Assembly (NCBI RefSeq): GCF_937958655.1
Contig: NZ_CALGNH010000070.1
Coordinates: 1-40,887 of the forward strand
DNA: 40,887 nt
From: an uncultured Winogradskyella sp.
Lineage (GTDB): Bacteria; Bacteroidota; Bacteroidia; Flavobacteriales; Flavobacteriaceae
Direction of reading: 5' to 3'
A program made the translations under genes and the position numbers. Shown piece after piece: positions 16,215 through 22,656 of the stretch. Numbering within the stretch: position 1 is the first letter of the stretch; the number at the start of each line of letters is the position of its first letter. Under the pieces are notes generated by a model. The model was given only the letters and a program-made list of their open reading frames with translations. It did not search any database and was not told where the DNA came from.

Positions 16215-17027
16215 TTATAATGTTTTGATCAATTCTTTAAATAATGTTATCATATTAGGCTCAGCTTTTCCAGCCATGGTAATGATTTCAGCAATATCAA
16301 CTGGTTTTAAATTATCAGGATCACATTCGTCTGTTAACACAGAAACCGCAGCTGCTTTTAAATTTAAATGATTAGCAACTATAATTTCAGGAACGGTACT
16401 CATACCTACGGCATCTGCTCCAATTGTCTTTAGCATTCGGTACTCTGCTCTAGTTTCTAATTGAGGTCCAACCACACTCGCATAAACGCCTTTGTGTAAT
16501 TTTATGTTGTGTGATTTGGCTATGCTCTCAAATTTAGAATTGATGTCAGCATCATAAGGCGCACTCATATCTGTAAAGCGTTCACCTAATTCCGAGACAC
16601 CTTTAAAAGCTAAAGGCGAACCTCCTTGTAAATTAATATGGTCGTCAATTAGCATTAATTCACCTTTTTTAAAGTCTAAATTAATAGCTCCAGCTGCATT
16701 AGAAACCAATAGTGTTTTAATGCCAAGTTTTTCCATAATGCGAACAGGAAAAGTTACATCTTGTAATGTGTAACCTTCATATACATGAAATCTTCCTTGC
16801 ATTACCACTACTTTTTTACCTCCTAAGTTACCATAAATTAGTTTTCCTTTATGAAACTCTACAGTTGCCGTTGGGAAGTTTGGGATATGATTGTAACTCG
16901 CTTCTGCTATAATTTCTATCTCACTGATAAGTTGACCCAAACCAGTGCCTAGTATAATGCCAACTTCTGGATTTTCAAAGCCTTTTGTTTTTAAATATTC
17001 TGTGCTTTCGGTAATAAATTTAATCAT
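16215..17027 (-). CDS. Trimeric purine nucleoside phosphorylase, predicted adenine-specific
   Basis: 270 residues of the human PNP/MTAP family: ILGTGLGQL (25-33), QGRFHVYEGY with H81 and E84, VSNAAGAINL, VVGPQLETRAEYR with E191, and AVGMSTVPE with M210. Ordinary members cleave inosine and guanosine and have Asn after the ITN/LTN motif (human N243). Here the motif is VLTDECD, so D233 takes that place, as in 5'-methylthioadenosine phosphorylase. The human 5'-OH-binding H257 also appears to be replaced by a small or aliphatic residue near D244-A246. This fits phosphorolysis of an adenine nucleoside lacking a 5'-OH, such as the ArsS product. The gene lies between the DUF2064 enzyme and arsM. Fold is certain; the substrate is inferred. 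Confidence 0.88.
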   Translation of the reverse strand: MIKFITESTEYLKTKGFENPEVGIILGTGLGQLISEIEIIAEASYNHIPNFPTATVEFHKGKLIYGNLGGKKVVVMQGRFHVYEGYTLQDVTFPVRIMEKLGIKTLLVSNAAGAINLDFKKGELMLIDDHINLQGGSPLAFKGVSELGERFTDMSAPYDADINSKFESIAKSHNIKLHKGVYASVVGPQLETRAEYRMLKTIGADAVGMSTVPEIIVANHLNLKAAAVSVLTDECDPDNLKPVDIAEIITMAGKAEPNMITLFKELIKTL

Positions 17028-17042
17028 AAATCATCTTCCTTA

Positions 17043-17060
17043 AAAAGAGAAGTCTCTTTT
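17043..17060. repeat. AT-rich inverted repeat at the end of the DUF2064 gene
   Basis: AAAAGAGA-AG-TCTCTTTT is a perfect 8-bp palindrome overlapping the DUF2064 stop codon, 15 bp before the phosphorylase start. It could form a weak intercistronic hairpin. Low GC makes it a poor terminator. Confidence 0.4.
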
Positions 17061-17694
17061 ATTGGTTGTAAATTTCTTCTTTAATTCTTTCTTGCAACTC
17101 TGGGTTGTTCTTATAAAAGTCTGAAGCTATTAAATCCTCGTACGTGTCAATATCATTTAACGGTTCTAAAATACCAATATTTAGCTTTAGTTGCTCTAAC
17201 TCTTTTAAGGTAATATTGAGTAAGTTGGTTTGACTCCACGGTTTATTTTTAAAAATTGAAGTTTCTAATTGAGATAAACCGACAAGGTAATAACCGCCAT
17301 CTTCTGCTGGTCCAAAAACTACGTCGTTAGTCTCTAAAGCTTCAATACCTTTTTCTATGTGTTTAGAATTAATATCTGGTAGATCAGAGCCTATTAATAC
17401 AATTTTTTTATACCCAGCTTTAAACCCATCTCTAAAAGCATTTAGCATACGTTCGCCCAGATCATCTCCATTTTGAACGGCTTTAAACTTATTCGACCAT
17501 TGGTGATCTACTAAAGCGGTAGAAAAATAGATGCGTGTGTCTATTTGTAACTCTGATGTGGCATTTTCTGTAACCTTTACCAGTTCTGAGTACACTTTAA
17601 AAGCGCCATGATGGCCAATAGTTTTGGCAAGCCTAGTTTTTACGGTGCCTAATTTTATATTTTTTACAAATACGATAACAAGAGCGTCAGTCAT
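17059..17694 (-). CDS. TIGR04282-type DUF2064 transferase of arsenosugar biosynthesis
   Basis: 211 residues with a compact GT-A/nucleotidyltransferase-like fold: ALVIVFVKNIKLGTVKTRLA (4-23, with the GxxKTRLA loop), NGDDLGERMLNAF, IVLIGSDLPDIN with the metal-binding SDLP, and FGPAEDGGYYLVGL. The family is named from its association with arsenosugar genes. Because of its similarity to nucleotidyltransferases, it may activate a sugar 1-phosphate or transfer the sugar itself; neither is proven. It overlaps the rhodanese gene by 8 bp, so the two are coupled, and the phosphorylase gene follows after 31 bp. Confidence 0.87.
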   Translation of the reverse strand: MTDALVIVFVKNIKLGTVKTRLAKTIGHHGAFKVYSELVKVTENATSELQIDTRIYFSTALVDHQWSNKFKAVQNGDDLGERMLNAFRDGFKAGYKKIVLIGSDLPDINSKHIEKGIEALETNDVVFGPAEDGGYYLVGLSQLETSIFKNKPWSQTNLLNITLKELEQLKLNIGILEPLNDIDTYEDLIASDFYKNNPELQERIKEEIYNQ

Positions 17695-18178
17695 ATATTT
17701 TATTTCCTTTTAATAGCCATTTACTCCATGCTTTTGAAAATGCATGTACCTCTTCAGTTTCTCCGTGTTTATTATAAACTGGGAAGTCGTTATTTTTCCA
17801 TTCAAAAATACCACCATATAAATTGAAAACATTAGTGTAACCCGATTTTTTTAGGTGCTCAGCAACATCTTCGGATCGGATGCCTAATGAGCAATAAACC
17901 ACAATTTTTGAAGATTTATCTGGAACATTTTCAGTAATTGTTGTTACATCAAAATCATTATAACCAACACAGATAGCATTTTGTAAATGACTTACATTAA
18001 ATTCGTTTATTTCTCTAGCATCTAGCAGTATAACTTTCGTCTTTGGCATGGCTAACTCATGTACCGAAATGTAAGGTATACGCTCACTATTATGCTGTTT
18101 CAATAACTTTGAAATGGTTTTTTGCGAAAAACCAAGTAGCGAGACTACTAAAAAGAGATAAAAGAGTTTTATTTTCAT
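17687..18178 (-). CDS. Exported rhodanese-like protein
   Basis: 163 residues. A signal peptide (MKIKLFYLFLVVSLLGFSQ) predicts a periplasmic location. The rhodanese domain has LLDAREINEF (51-60) and the active-site loop YCSLGIRSEDV (95-105), with Cys 96 in a six-residue CxxGxR loop, followed by LYGGIFEWKN. That loop length is the sulfurtransferase type; arsenate reductases of the Cdc25/Acr2 class have a seven-residue HCX5R loop, so arsenate reduction is not supported. Its position in the arsenosugar operon (8-bp overlap with DUF2064, 39 bp after arsS) suggests a thiol or sulfur role, for example towards thio-arsenicals. This is speculative. Confidence 0.8.
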   Translation of the reverse strand: MKIKLFYLFLVVSLLGFSQKTISKLLKQHNSERIPYISVHELAMPKTKVILLDAREINEFNVSHLQNAICVGYNDFDVTTITENVPDKSSKIVVYCSLGIRSEDVAEHLKKSGYTNVFNLYGGIFEWKNNDFPVYNKHGETEEVHAFSKAWSKWLLKGNKIYD

Positions 18179-18217
18179 AGTTTAAACGTTCCCATTTGGA
18201 GAACTAAAAGAAGCTTG

Positions 18218-19273
18218 TTAGGCCACCGTTCCTTGGCAACTGCTACCTGCTCCAGCAGTACAGCCATAACAATGTTGTGAAATTACAATATTTCGACCTT
18301 CTAGTAGCTCTTCATTATATTCTGAAATGTGCTTCACTTTACTATTAACAGGTAATTCTAACATCTGATTAAAATCACAATCAAATAAATAACCATCCCA
18401 ACTAATGGATAATGTATTTGTACACATTACGTTTTCTACAGCAGCAGGATTATAGGCTTCAACCAATTGATGCATATAATCTTCATAATTCTCAGAAGCT
18501 ATTAAATAATCTAGGAAACGTGCTATTGGTAAATTCGTAATGGCAAAAAGATTATGAAACTGAATACCAAAATCTTCCATAAGTGCTTTCTTAAAGTCTT
18601 TTTCCATAGACATTTGGTCACCAGGTAAAAAGGCACCAGAGGGATTATAAACTAAATCTAGTCTTAGATCGCTATCTGGCATACCGTAACCTACAGCATT
18701 TAACTCTTGTAATGCTTTTATAGATTTATCAAAAACACCATCGCCTCTTTGTTTGTCTGTTTTTCCTCGTGTCCAATGCGGCATAGAACTTACCACATGT
18801 ACATTATGTTTTTTGAAAAATTGAGGTAAGTCGTAATACTTTTTATTTGCTCTTATTATGGTTAGGTTAGAGCGCACAATAAAATCTTTTATTCCCGCTT
18901 TAGCTGCTTCTTCTACAAACCATCTAAAATCAGGATTCATTTCTGGCGCACCACCTGTTAAATCTAAAGTATGTGCACCAGTATTTTTGATCACTTCAAG
19001 ACATTGTCTCATAGTAGCTCTGGTCATAATTTCTTTTCGGTCTGGCCCAGCATCAACATGGCAATGGTCGCAAACTTGGTTGCACATATAGCCTACATTA
19101 ATCTGAAGAATTTCTAATTTTTTAGCTTTAAGAGGAAACTGATTTGTTTCTGCAATTTTATCCTTAAACGTTGGTAGCTCACCATTTTTAAAAATGCCAT
19201 TAGACAGAATTTTAAGTTGTTTATTACTATTTGCTAAATCGCTATCGCGTTTTTTTAGGGATTTTGTTACCAT
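18218..19273 (-). CDS. arsS: Radical SAM enzyme of arsenosugar biosynthesis
   Basis: 351 residues. The radical SAM 4Fe-4S motif is CNQVCDHC (C64, C68, C71), followed by LDLTGGAPEMNPDFRW, the GGE-equivalent region. The C-terminal DUF3641-type region contains NVMCTNTLSISW, FDCDFNQML and the Cys-rich tail QHCYGCTAGAGSSCQG (C335, C338, C346), typical of ArsS. The enzyme transfers the 5'-deoxyadenosyl group of SAM to dimethylarsinous acid, giving a 5'-deoxy-5'-dimethylarsinoyl-adenosine; this is known for the family. Cytosolic. Second gene of the cluster, 77 bp after the CMD protein. Confidence 0.93.
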   Translation of the reverse strand: MVTKSLKKRDSDLANSNKQLKILSNGIFKNGELPTFKDKIAETNQFPLKAKKLEILQINVGYMCNQVCDHCHVDAGPDRKEIMTRATMRQCLEVIKNTGAHTLDLTGGAPEMNPDFRWFVEEAAKAGIKDFIVRSNLTIIRANKKYYDLPQFFKKHNVHVVSSMPHWTRGKTDKQRGDGVFDKSIKALQELNAVGYGMPDSDLRLDLVYNPSGAFLPGDQMSMEKDFKKALMEDFGIQFHNLFAITNLPIARFLDYLIASENYEDYMHQLVEAYNPAAVENVMCTNTLSISWDGYLFDCDFNQMLELPVNSKVKHISEYNEELLEGRNIVISQHCYGCTAGAGSSCQGTVA

Positions 19274-19350
19274 ATTTTGATTTAAGAATTAAGATGTATC
19301 ATTTACGAGTTAAGAGGCTGTACTCGCAAATCTACAATCGTTAATTACAA

Positions 19351-19686
19351 TTAGCCGTCTAATTTATTAACCTTATTCATCATTTGTACACCGTGCACTA
19401 AGGTTGCGCCACTCTTAATTGCCGCACCTACGTGTATGGCTTCCATCATTTCTTCTTTTGTAACACCACGCTGAAGTCCATCTTTTGTATACGCATCTAT
19501 ACAATAAGGGCATTGTTCTGTGTGCGCAACAGCTAAGGCAATTAAGGATTTTTCTCTGGCTGTTAATGCTCCTTCTTCAAAAACTTTTCCATAGTATTCA
19601 AAGAATTTGTTACCCAATTCCTCACTCCATTCTGTGATTTTTCCAAACTTTCTTAGGTCAGCCGGATCGTAATAGGTTTTAGACAT
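19351..19686 (-). CDS. Arsenosugar-associated peroxidase-like protein (carboxymuconolactone decarboxylase/AhpD family)
   Basis: 111 residues, all helical. The AhpD-type redox motif HTEQCPYCIDAY contains C59 and C62 with the preceding His, as in alkylhydroperoxidase-like members. This small family is regularly found next to arsM/arsS and may reduce or protect a trivalent or pentavalent arsenic intermediate; its reaction is unproven. First gene of the cluster; the region upstream holds a symmetrical candidate operator at 19712-19734. Confidence 0.87.
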   Translation of the reverse strand: MSKTYYDPADLRKFGKITEWSEELGNKFFEYYGKVFEEGALTAREKSLIALAVAHTEQCPYCIDAYTKDGLQRGVTKEEMMEAIHVGAAIKSGATLVHGVQMMNKVNKLDG

Positions 19687-19711
19687 AAATATTGAAGTAA
19701 TTGTAATTAAT

Positions 19712-19734
19712 ATACCTACGTAATAATGAGGTAT
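19712..19734. promoter_or_regulatory. Dyad-symmetric candidate operator of the arsenosugar operon
   Basis: ATACCT-N11-AGGTAT, two perfect 6-bp arms 17 bp centre to centre, lies 26-48 bp upstream of the first gene of the cluster. Spacing and length suit a dimeric regulator bound over a promoter. No arsR-like gene is in the window and no promoter was confidently recognised beside it. Confidence 0.4.
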
Positions 19735-19835
19735 TCGGTTTTGTGATTAAAAACTCAATATAGAACTTTTTTGTCGAAATTAATTCTTAAAGATTACAGA
19801 AATAATTAATTAGGACGTTTCTTTTTTAAAAACAA

Positions 19836-19862
19836 AAAACCCGAACACTACGTTCGGGTTTT
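19836..19862 (-). terminator. Intrinsic terminator of the metY-metX operon
   Basis: AAAACCCGAAC-N5-GTTCGGGTTTT is a perfect 11-bp stem. On the minus strand the stem is followed by further T residues. It lies 20 bp beyond the metX stop, which is the expected place. T residues on the plus side could make it work in both directions. Confidence 0.85.
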
Positions 19863-19881
19863 GTTATTTATTATATTTTCT

Positions 19882-20889
19882 TCATGCTACATACTCTGAA
19901 GCGGAAACAAATGTTGTTGCTTTTACTTTAAAAATAGGCTTTAAGAATTTTGCCAACTGGTCATATTCTATTAAAAATGCATCGTGACCATGTATGGATT
20001 TAATTTCATGAATACTTACATTTTCCTTGACACTTTTTAATTCAACAAAAGTGTTCCAGTTTTCTTCGGGTTTAAAGAATAAATCAGTATTAATAGTTAC
20101 TATATGAATTGAAGCAGAAATCTTTGAAGCAACGTTTATAAAATCTTCACCATCTCTACAAATATCAATAGTCCGTAGTATTTGATTCATCATTTTGTAA
20201 GCCGATAAATTAAAACGGCTTGTTAAATAGTCGCCATGATAATTTAACCAAGACTCTATATTAAAAAGCGCATCGTTCTTTTTAGTTCTATTAAATTTTT
20301 GTTTTAAAGATTCTGGTGTACGATATAAGGTCATGGCGTGCATCCTTGCATCAGCTAATGCCTCACTAGAATGGTTGAGGATAGCATCTTGTATATGGCA
20401 ATTTGCAATTAACCAATCTGTAGATTTCCAGTCTGTTGCCACAGGTATTAAATGCTCAAATAAATTGGGCTTTAGTGCCGCTAATTCCCAAGCAATACCA
20501 CCTCCTACAGATCCGCCAATACATGTAAAAATGTTGTCTATTTTTAACTGCTCAAGGCCAAGTGCAAAAAGCTTAGCAATATCTTTAGCTATATAATCTT
20601 TGTAGTTTTCTATAAGATGTTTAGGGTTGTTATCAAACCCGTTTCCCGGAATATTAAAGGCTAATATGGTGTAATTTTTTGTATCAATACATTTGTTATC
20701 TCCGATAAGACTTTTCCACCAACCATCTTCGCCAACAACTTTAGAATTTCCTGTAAGGGCATGTATCACCAAAACAATTGGTGCTTTACCTAAAGGTAGA
20801 CCAAAAGTTTGGTAAGATAATGAGATGTCATTAGTCTTACCACTTTCGGTTTTATAACCTCGTATATTGATATGTTTTAAATCACTCAT
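19882..20889 (-). CDS. metX: Homoserine O-acetyltransferase (MetX-like alpha/beta hydrolase)
   Basis: 335 residues, alpha/beta-hydrolase fold of the MetX family. The nucleophile elbow CIGGSVGGGIAWE carries S127. The acid is probably D269 in TINTDLFFKPEE and the base H302 in IHGHDAFL, the standard MetX signature. VIHALTGNSKVVG (41-53) forms the oxyanion-side loop. The enzyme acetylates homoserine using acetyl-CoA, providing the substrate of MetY immediately upstream. It is somewhat shorter than many MetX proteins (about 350-380). A strong hairpin (20903-20934) lies between metY and metX and may lower its expression. Succinyl- instead of acetyl-donor use cannot be excluded from sequence. Confidence 0.87.
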   Translation of the reverse strand: MSDLKHINIRGYKTESGKTNDISLSYQTFGLPLGKAPIVLVIHALTGNSKVVGEDGWWKSLIGDNKCIDTKNYTILAFNIPGNGFDNNPKHLIENYKDYIAKDIAKLFALGLEQLKIDNIFTCIGGSVGGGIAWELAALKPNLFEHLIPVATDWKSTDWLIANCHIQDAILNHSSEALADARMHAMTLYRTPESLKQKFNRTKKNDALFNIESWLNYHGDYLTSRFNLSAYKMMNQILRTIDICRDGEDFINVASKISASIHIVTINTDLFFKPEENWNTFVELKSVKENVSIHEIKSIHGHDAFLIEYDQLAKFLKPIFKVKATTFVSASEYVA

Positions 20890-20902
20890 ATTAAACGCAT
20901 TT

Positions 20903-20934
20903 AAACAGATGTCTTAATTAAAAGACATCTGTTT
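20903..20934 (-). terminator. Strong intercistronic hairpin between metY and metX
   Basis: AAACAGATGTCTT-N6-AAGACATCTGTTT is a perfect 13-bp stem in the 72-bp gap between the two met genes. The minus-strand side has only three T residues after the stem, so it is at best a partial terminator. It may stabilise the metY part of the message or reduce read-through into metX. Confidence 0.5.
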
Positions 20935-20961
20935 TTAATAACCATCACTAATTAAATACAA

Positions 20962-22260
20962 CTATTTCTGAAGTTTTAATTGTTCTTTTACAACTGCAAA
21001 TGCTTCTTTTAAATCCGCTTTTAAGTCGTCTATATTTTCTATACCTACAGATAAACGAATAAGATCTTTTGTAACTCCAGTGCTTTCTTGCGCTGCGTCG
21101 TCTAACTGCTGATGTGTTGTACTTGCTGGATGAATAATTAACGATTTTGTATCGCCAATATTAGCTAATAACGAAAATAATTTGGTTGCGTCTGCTATAG
21201 TTTTTGCAGCGTCAAAACCACCATCAACACCAAAGGTTACAATACCACTTTGGCCTTTAGGTAAGTATTTTTTTGCTAAATCATTGTATTTGCTAGTTTC
21301 TAAACCAGGATAATTTACCCAATTAACTTCTGGTTGTTTTTGTAACCATTGTGCTAACTCAAGCGCGTTTTCACTGTGTTTATTTATACGCAGCTCTAAC
21401 GTTTCTAAACCTTGAATGATTTGAAATGCATTAAAAGGGCTCAGTGCTCCTCCGTAATCTCTTAACCCTTCAATTCTTACTTTAGCTATGAATGCTGCCG
21501 CTTCTAAGGCTTCACTATAAACTAAACCGTGGTAACCTGCAGATGGCTCTGTAAATTCTGGGAATTTTCCATTTGTCCAATCAAAAGTACCTGCGTCAAT
21601 AATAACACCACCTAATGCTGTACCGTTTCCGTTAATGTATTTTGTTAATGAGTGTATAACAATATTAGCACCGTGCTCAATAGGGTTTAATAAATATGGA
21701 GTTACTACTGTATTATCTACAATTAAAGGGACTTTATGTGCTTTCGCTTCTTTAGAAATAGCTTCAATATCTAATACATCTAGCTTAGGATTTCCAAGAG
21801 ATTCAATAAAGAATGCTCTTGTATTTTCTTGAGCAGCTTTATTAAAGTTTTCTGAATCAGATGGGTCTACAAATGTTGTTGTAATACCATGTCTTGGTAA
21901 TGTAACGCTTAACAAATTGTAAGTACCACCATACAAACTGCTAGAAGCAACAATATGATCTCCTGCTTTTAATAAGGTTAGTAAACTTGTTGCGATTGCA
22001 GAAGTTCCCGAAGCGGTTACTACTGCGGCAATTCCTCCTTCTAAATCTGCTAAACGCTGCTCTAAAACATCGTTCGTAGGGTTGTTTATTCTGGTATAAA
22101 TATTACCAGTTTCTGCCAGTGCAAAAAGATTTGCTGCGTGGTCAGAATCATTAAAAACATAAGCTGTAGATTGATAAATTGGAACAGCTCTTGTACCACC
22201 ATTGTTTTGGAAATCGTGTCCAGAATGTAATGCTTTTGTTGCGAATTTTTGAGTACTCAT
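20962..22260 (-). CDS. metY: O-acetylhomoserine aminocarboxypropyltransferase (sulfhydrylase)
   Basis: 432 residues, Cys/Met-metabolism PLP family of the long MetY type. Landmarks are SSSLYGGTYNLL (106-117), VDNTVVTPYLL (181-191), and the PLP lysine in IHSLTKYINGNG (K207). The enzyme condenses O-acetylhomoserine with sulfide to form homocysteine in the cytosol. A SAM-I riboswitch (22430-22550) lies in the leader, so expression should fall when SAM is plentiful. metX follows 72 bp downstream. There is an obvious link with the neighbouring arsenosugar cluster, whose two key enzymes (ArsM, ArsS) consume SAM. Confidence 0.93.
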   Translation of the reverse strand: MSTQKFATKALHSGHDFQNNGGTRAVPIYQSTAYVFNDSDHAANLFALAETGNIYTRINNPTNDVLEQRLADLEGGIAAVVTASGTSAIATSLLTLLKAGDHIVASSSLYGGTYNLLSVTLPRHGITTTFVDPSDSENFNKAAQENTRAFFIESLGNPKLDVLDIEAISKEAKAHKVPLIVDNTVVTPYLLNPIEHGANIVIHSLTKYINGNGTALGGVIIDAGTFDWTNGKFPEFTEPSAGYHGLVYSEALEAAAFIAKVRIEGLRDYGGALSPFNAFQIIQGLETLELRINKHSENALELAQWLQKQPEVNWVNYPGLETSKYNDLAKKYLPKGQSGIVTFGVDGGFDAAKTIADATKLFSLLANIGDTKSLIIHPASTTHQQLDDAAQESTGVTKDLIRLSVGIENIDDLKADLKEAFAVVKEQLKLQK

Positions 22261-22290
22261 TTTTCTAATTTTTTTTGAGTTAAATATGTA

Positions 22291-22309
22291 TGCTATTTTT
22301 TTAATAGCA
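22291..22309 (-). promoter_or_regulatory. Small hairpin in the metY leader
   Basis: TGCTATT-N5-AATAGCA, a 7-bp stem 31 nt upstream of the metY start and about 120 nt downstream of the riboswitch. It could be part of the expression platform, but no alternative pairing with the aptamer was demonstrated. Confidence 0.3.
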
Positions 22310-22429
22310 CGATTAAACCAAAAGTCAAATATGCCTCTTTTGTTCCCTAAATATAATCGAAGAGAGAAGCGTACTTAATAGAAAAATGTTATAAAGAAAT
22401 ACTAATTACAGATGGGCAATTAGTTATGA

Positions 22430-22550
22430 GTTATCTATCCAAATTTGCAAAAAATGACTTGCTTGTTTGGGTAGAATTTAGCACCTTCTCAGTAAATCTG
22501 AGGGTTGCTAAGGTTTCATCGGGTCTATTCCCTCCACCTTTCTTGATAAC
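22430..22550 (-). promoter_or_regulatory. SAM-I (S-box) riboswitch upstream of metY
   Basis: Read on the minus strand, the conserved blocks appear in order: GTTATCAAGAAAGGTGGAGG, then GACCC, the kink-turn and binding core GATGAAACCTTAGCAACC, the P3 hairpin CTCAG-N5-CTGAG, AAGGTGCTAAATTCTACCC, a short P4-like GCAA/TTGC hairpin, and GATAAC. P1 is closed by GTTATC with GATAAC, and P2 by GAGGG with CCCTC. All elements of an S-box aptamer are therefore present. It lies about 170 nt upstream of the metY ATG. No terminator follows, so control is probably at translation or through an unrecognised platform. Confidence 0.92.
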
Positions 22551-22581
22551 ATTTCAGTAAGTGTTTTGAACTTTGTGAGTG

Positions 22582-22614
22582 CAAATATTGCGATACAAAA
22601 CTTTAAAATCCAAA
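22582..22614 (-). promoter_or_regulatory. Candidate Bacteroidota-type promoter of the met operon
   Basis: On the minus strand, TTTG and AATATTTG are 21 nt apart, close to the flavobacterial -33 TTTG / -7 TAnnTTTG consensus (one mismatch in the -7 box). It lies about 30 nt upstream of the aptamer, which is a sensible place for the transcription start. Confidence 0.4.
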
Positions 22615-22656
22615 TTTAATTTAATTTTTATGACTTTTTTTGTGAATTAAGAATAC

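Noticed and set aside
17687-18178. Arsenate reductase of the Cdc25/Acr2 type
   Set aside because: The active-site loop is CxxGxR, six residues, the sulfurtransferase type; Acr2 needs HCX5R. It is also exported.
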